From Balamuthia mandrillaris (taxonomy: Eukaryota > Discosea > Longamoebia > Balamuthiidae): DNA of 64,000 nucleotides. The stretch lies in the NCBI GenBank assembly GCA_031835245.1, contig JAVKOQ010000184.1, positions 42,623 to 106,622 of the forward strand, written 5' to 3'. The notes under the pieces are model-generated. The model made no database searches. It was not told the origin of the DNA and saw only the letters and a list, made by a program, of their open reading frames with translations. The first letter of the stretch is position 1; the number at the start of each line of letters is the position of its first letter. Made by a program: the position numbers and the translations under genes. Shown here piece by piece: positions 62,240-64,000 of this stretch.

Positions 62240-62940
62240 CCGAGTTTTGAAAGAAAAAAGAGGAACAGGGAGTTAAAAAGTGTTTTGTTTATTTGAAGAA
62301 TCAGGCAGTTTTGTCAAGTGATGCATGACAATAAAATGCACCACGAGCAAACACCTTATTCACCCCAGGGCCAGTAAGATGAGAGGGCCAGAAAAGAGAA
62401 GAGAATGACGAAGAGAATGATGAAGAGAATGACAAAGAGGAGAGAATGATGAAAAGAAGAGAATAGAATAGAATAAAGAGAAAAAGTGAATAAAAAAAGA
62501 AAAAGAACGATAGTAAGAGTACCTTGTAGGCATGCTTTGCTTTTGTCCAAGGCTATGAGCCTTGAAAAGAGGTGATGGTTGCTGCAACGCTCCCATGAAT
62601 GCTGCCACCCTCAACAGACGGCCCAAGTCTGGAAGTGAAGGAGAAGAGAGAGACAAGTGAATCCAGGAAAGAAGAAGTACAAGATATTAGTAAAGAAAGA
62701 GGAACAAGGAGGATGGAGAGAGAGAACCATTGTAGTGTAGCAGAGGGCAAAGTTGGTTACAACAAAGAAAAAGGAATCGAAATAAAAACTTCTTCGAATA
62801 TTTTCATGAAAATACTAAATTAATTGGTCTTTAATTTATTCCGCGTTAACAAGTTGCCCTTTTTTTTTTTCATTTTTTTTTGTCTGAAGAGAAAAAAGGG
62901 GAAAGACTAAAACGCGGGAGAGGCAGCACAAGGAACTTGA
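62240..62940. other. Spacer without a supported gene
   Basis: Purine-rich on the plus strand. A minus-strand stretch 62628-62523 is flanked by a good acceptor (CTTCCAG) and donor (GTACTC) and reads GRLLRVAAFMGALQQPSPLF, but I find neither a start nor a last exon for it. Confidence 0.4.
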
Positions 62941-63131
62941 TTTTGTGTGGCGTGCTGGGTCTTCATCTTCAACGAGTTGATATGCGAAGAAGGTACCTGT
63001 AATGTTGGTCGATATTTTTTTATCTTCAATTCTAATCTATTCCTTGTCTCACGGCTCAACACGGCGCACTTCTGCCCGAAAGCAAAAAAGTCGATTATCA
63101 TCTACCAACTACGCTCATGCCTTCTCCAAAG

Positions 63132-63538
63132 AAGACGCGGCCCCATTCTCTGTTCGGTTTGTAACGTTGTACTTCCTCAACAAAGAAGTCGACACTTTCG
63201 AAGCAAAACACATCAACATAACGTTCAACTGAAAAAACAAAAAGAAGCGCAGGACAAAGGAAAAGAAAAAGAGCAACAGAACATTGAGGAAGATCAACAA
63301 GACCAATCGCAGGCGATGCTCGGGGGTGGATCCATGGAGTTTTTTTGGTGTGATGGAGAACAATCTCAACAGCCCCTGCTCAATCCAACTTCCAGCGCTG
63401 ATGGGACCACAGGCTATCCCTCTTTCTTTCAAGCATGCCGTCTGGTCTCTGTGGTGCCATCATATGATCACCCAAATCGGTACCTTTACAATTCTGATAT
63501 CAGGCATGAGATATCTTTGTTACCAGCCGAGGAAGAGT
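63132..63538 (+). CDS. Zinc-finger protein, partial (runs off the window)
   Basis: An open exon reads CSVCNVVLPQQRSRHFRSKTHQHN, a C2H2-type finger (C-X2-C-X11-H-X5-H) similar to U1-like single fingers. A Lys/Gln/Glu-rich helix and an uncharacterised segment ending EISLLPAEEE follow. The exon ends at a GTATGT donor at 63539. No in-frame ATG precedes the finger, so the first exon is upstream or starts by splicing (an AAAG acceptor lies before 63132). The next exon would be beyond the microsatellite at 63704 or outside the window. RNA-binding or splicing role is only a possibility. Confidence 0.5.
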
Positions 63539-63703
63539 GTATGTACTATTTGTTTTTGTTTCTTTTTCTTTAATTCATTCTTTCTTTCTTTCTTTCTTCG
63601 TAGCCATCATCATCGTCTTTGTTGTCATTGTTGTCATCTGTCATCATTATCTTTGGTTGTGGTCGTTGGTTAGGTTATTGGTTGGTTGCTGTTAGTTCTT
63701 GTT

Positions 63704-63951
63704 GTAGTTCTTGTTCTTGTTCTTGTTCTTGTTCTTGTTCTTGTTCTTGTTCTTGTTCTTGTTCTTGTTCTTGTTCTTGTTCTTGTTCTTGTTCTTGTTC
63801 TTGTTCTTGTTCTTGTTCTTGTTCTTGTTCTTGTTCTTGTTCTTGTTCTTCTTCTTGTTCTTGTTCTTGTTCTTCTTCTTGTTCTTGTTCTTGTTCTTGT
63901 TCTTCTTCTTGTTCTTGTTCTTGTTCTTGTTCTTGTCCTTGTCCTTGTCCG
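63704..63951 (+). repeat. (TTGTTC)n hexanucleotide array
   Basis: About 250 nt of GTTCTT units with a few CTTCTT variants, in the presumed intron after the zinc-finger exon. Pyrimidine-rich on the sense strand of that gene. Confidence 0.95.
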
Positions 63952-64000
63952 CTGTTTCTTTGATGCTTTTGTTTAACTTAAGTCTTCAGCAATACGTCTG

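Noticed and set aside
62523-62628. Minus-strand mini-exon GRLLRVAAFMGALQQPSPLF
   Set aside because: Flanked by plausible splice sites but no start codon exon or terminal exon could be found on either side.

Overview
The window is nuclear DNA of a unicellular eukaryote. Almost every gene is broken by short GT-AG introns (about 55 to 670 nt; donors mostly GTTTGT, GTTCGT, GTACGT, GTATGT), genes lie tightly packed on both strands, and the gene set fits an amoebozoan: an ABP34-like actin bundler, a small LIM protein, saposin-like secreted proteins, F-box/ankyrin proteins, a receptor kinase and an ankyrin-PARP. A free-living discosean such as a Balamuthia/Acanthamoeba relative is my best guess. It is an inference from content, not a database result. 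I rebuilt exons by hand. For the main multi-exon genes the exon phases close exactly, which is the main support for the models.

Layout. 1-1608 (-): two tandem four-TM membrane proteins. 2467-5686 (+): cyclic-nucleotide-gated channel with an odd pore. 5866-7176 (-): MRNIP homologue. 7327-8688 (-): metallophosphoesterase. 9044-13980 (+): C2 plus permuted NlpC/P60-like enzyme. 14106-17867 (+): nuclease/phosphatase (EEP) fused to F-box/ankyrin and USP7-type ubiquitin-like domains. 17880-21682 (-): TPR protein, only 12 bp from its convergent neighbour. 21785-25161: small TM protein, HAD hydrolase, MAPEG protein. 25317-27162: two-TM protein and BIM1-like secreted copper protein. 27332-30904 (-): 2H-like protein, LIM protein, pyrimidine 5'-nucleotidase-like HAD. 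31152-33289 (+): ankyrin/RD-rich protein. 33706-34734 (-): secreted YDGG-repeat protein. 35309-36626 (+): UBX protein. 36734-39098 (-): MOCS1 locus (MoaA and MoaC). 39515-42110: YkuE-like phosphoesterase and a sterol desaturase-family protein. 42489-43361 (+): actin-bundling protein. 43478-46768 (-): F-box protein and an unknown basic protein. 47348-49272: saposin-like protein, second F-box protein, LRR protein. 49501-53337 (-): receptor tyrosine-kinase-like protein with a beta-propeller ectodomain. 53589-61599 (-): about 2,200-residue ankyrin-WGR-PARP protein in 17 exons with one apparent 1-nt frameshift. 61754-64000: an ankyrin-like fragment and a zinc-finger gene cut by the window edge.

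Two genome-wide habits stand out. Pyrimidine-rich microsatellites ((CT)n, (TTC)n, (TTCTCC)n) sit in introns, nearly always with the pyrimidines on the sense strand. Intergenic spacers carry a recurrent TGTCGAC / TGTCGTC motif close to gene starts.

The strongest candidates for new biology are the EEP-F-box/ANK-USP7 fusion, the MOCS1 locus whose splice sites allow both a MoaA with a double-Gly end and an in-frame MoaA-MoaC fusion, the HRDIAARN receptor kinase, and the YDGG-repeat secreted protein.
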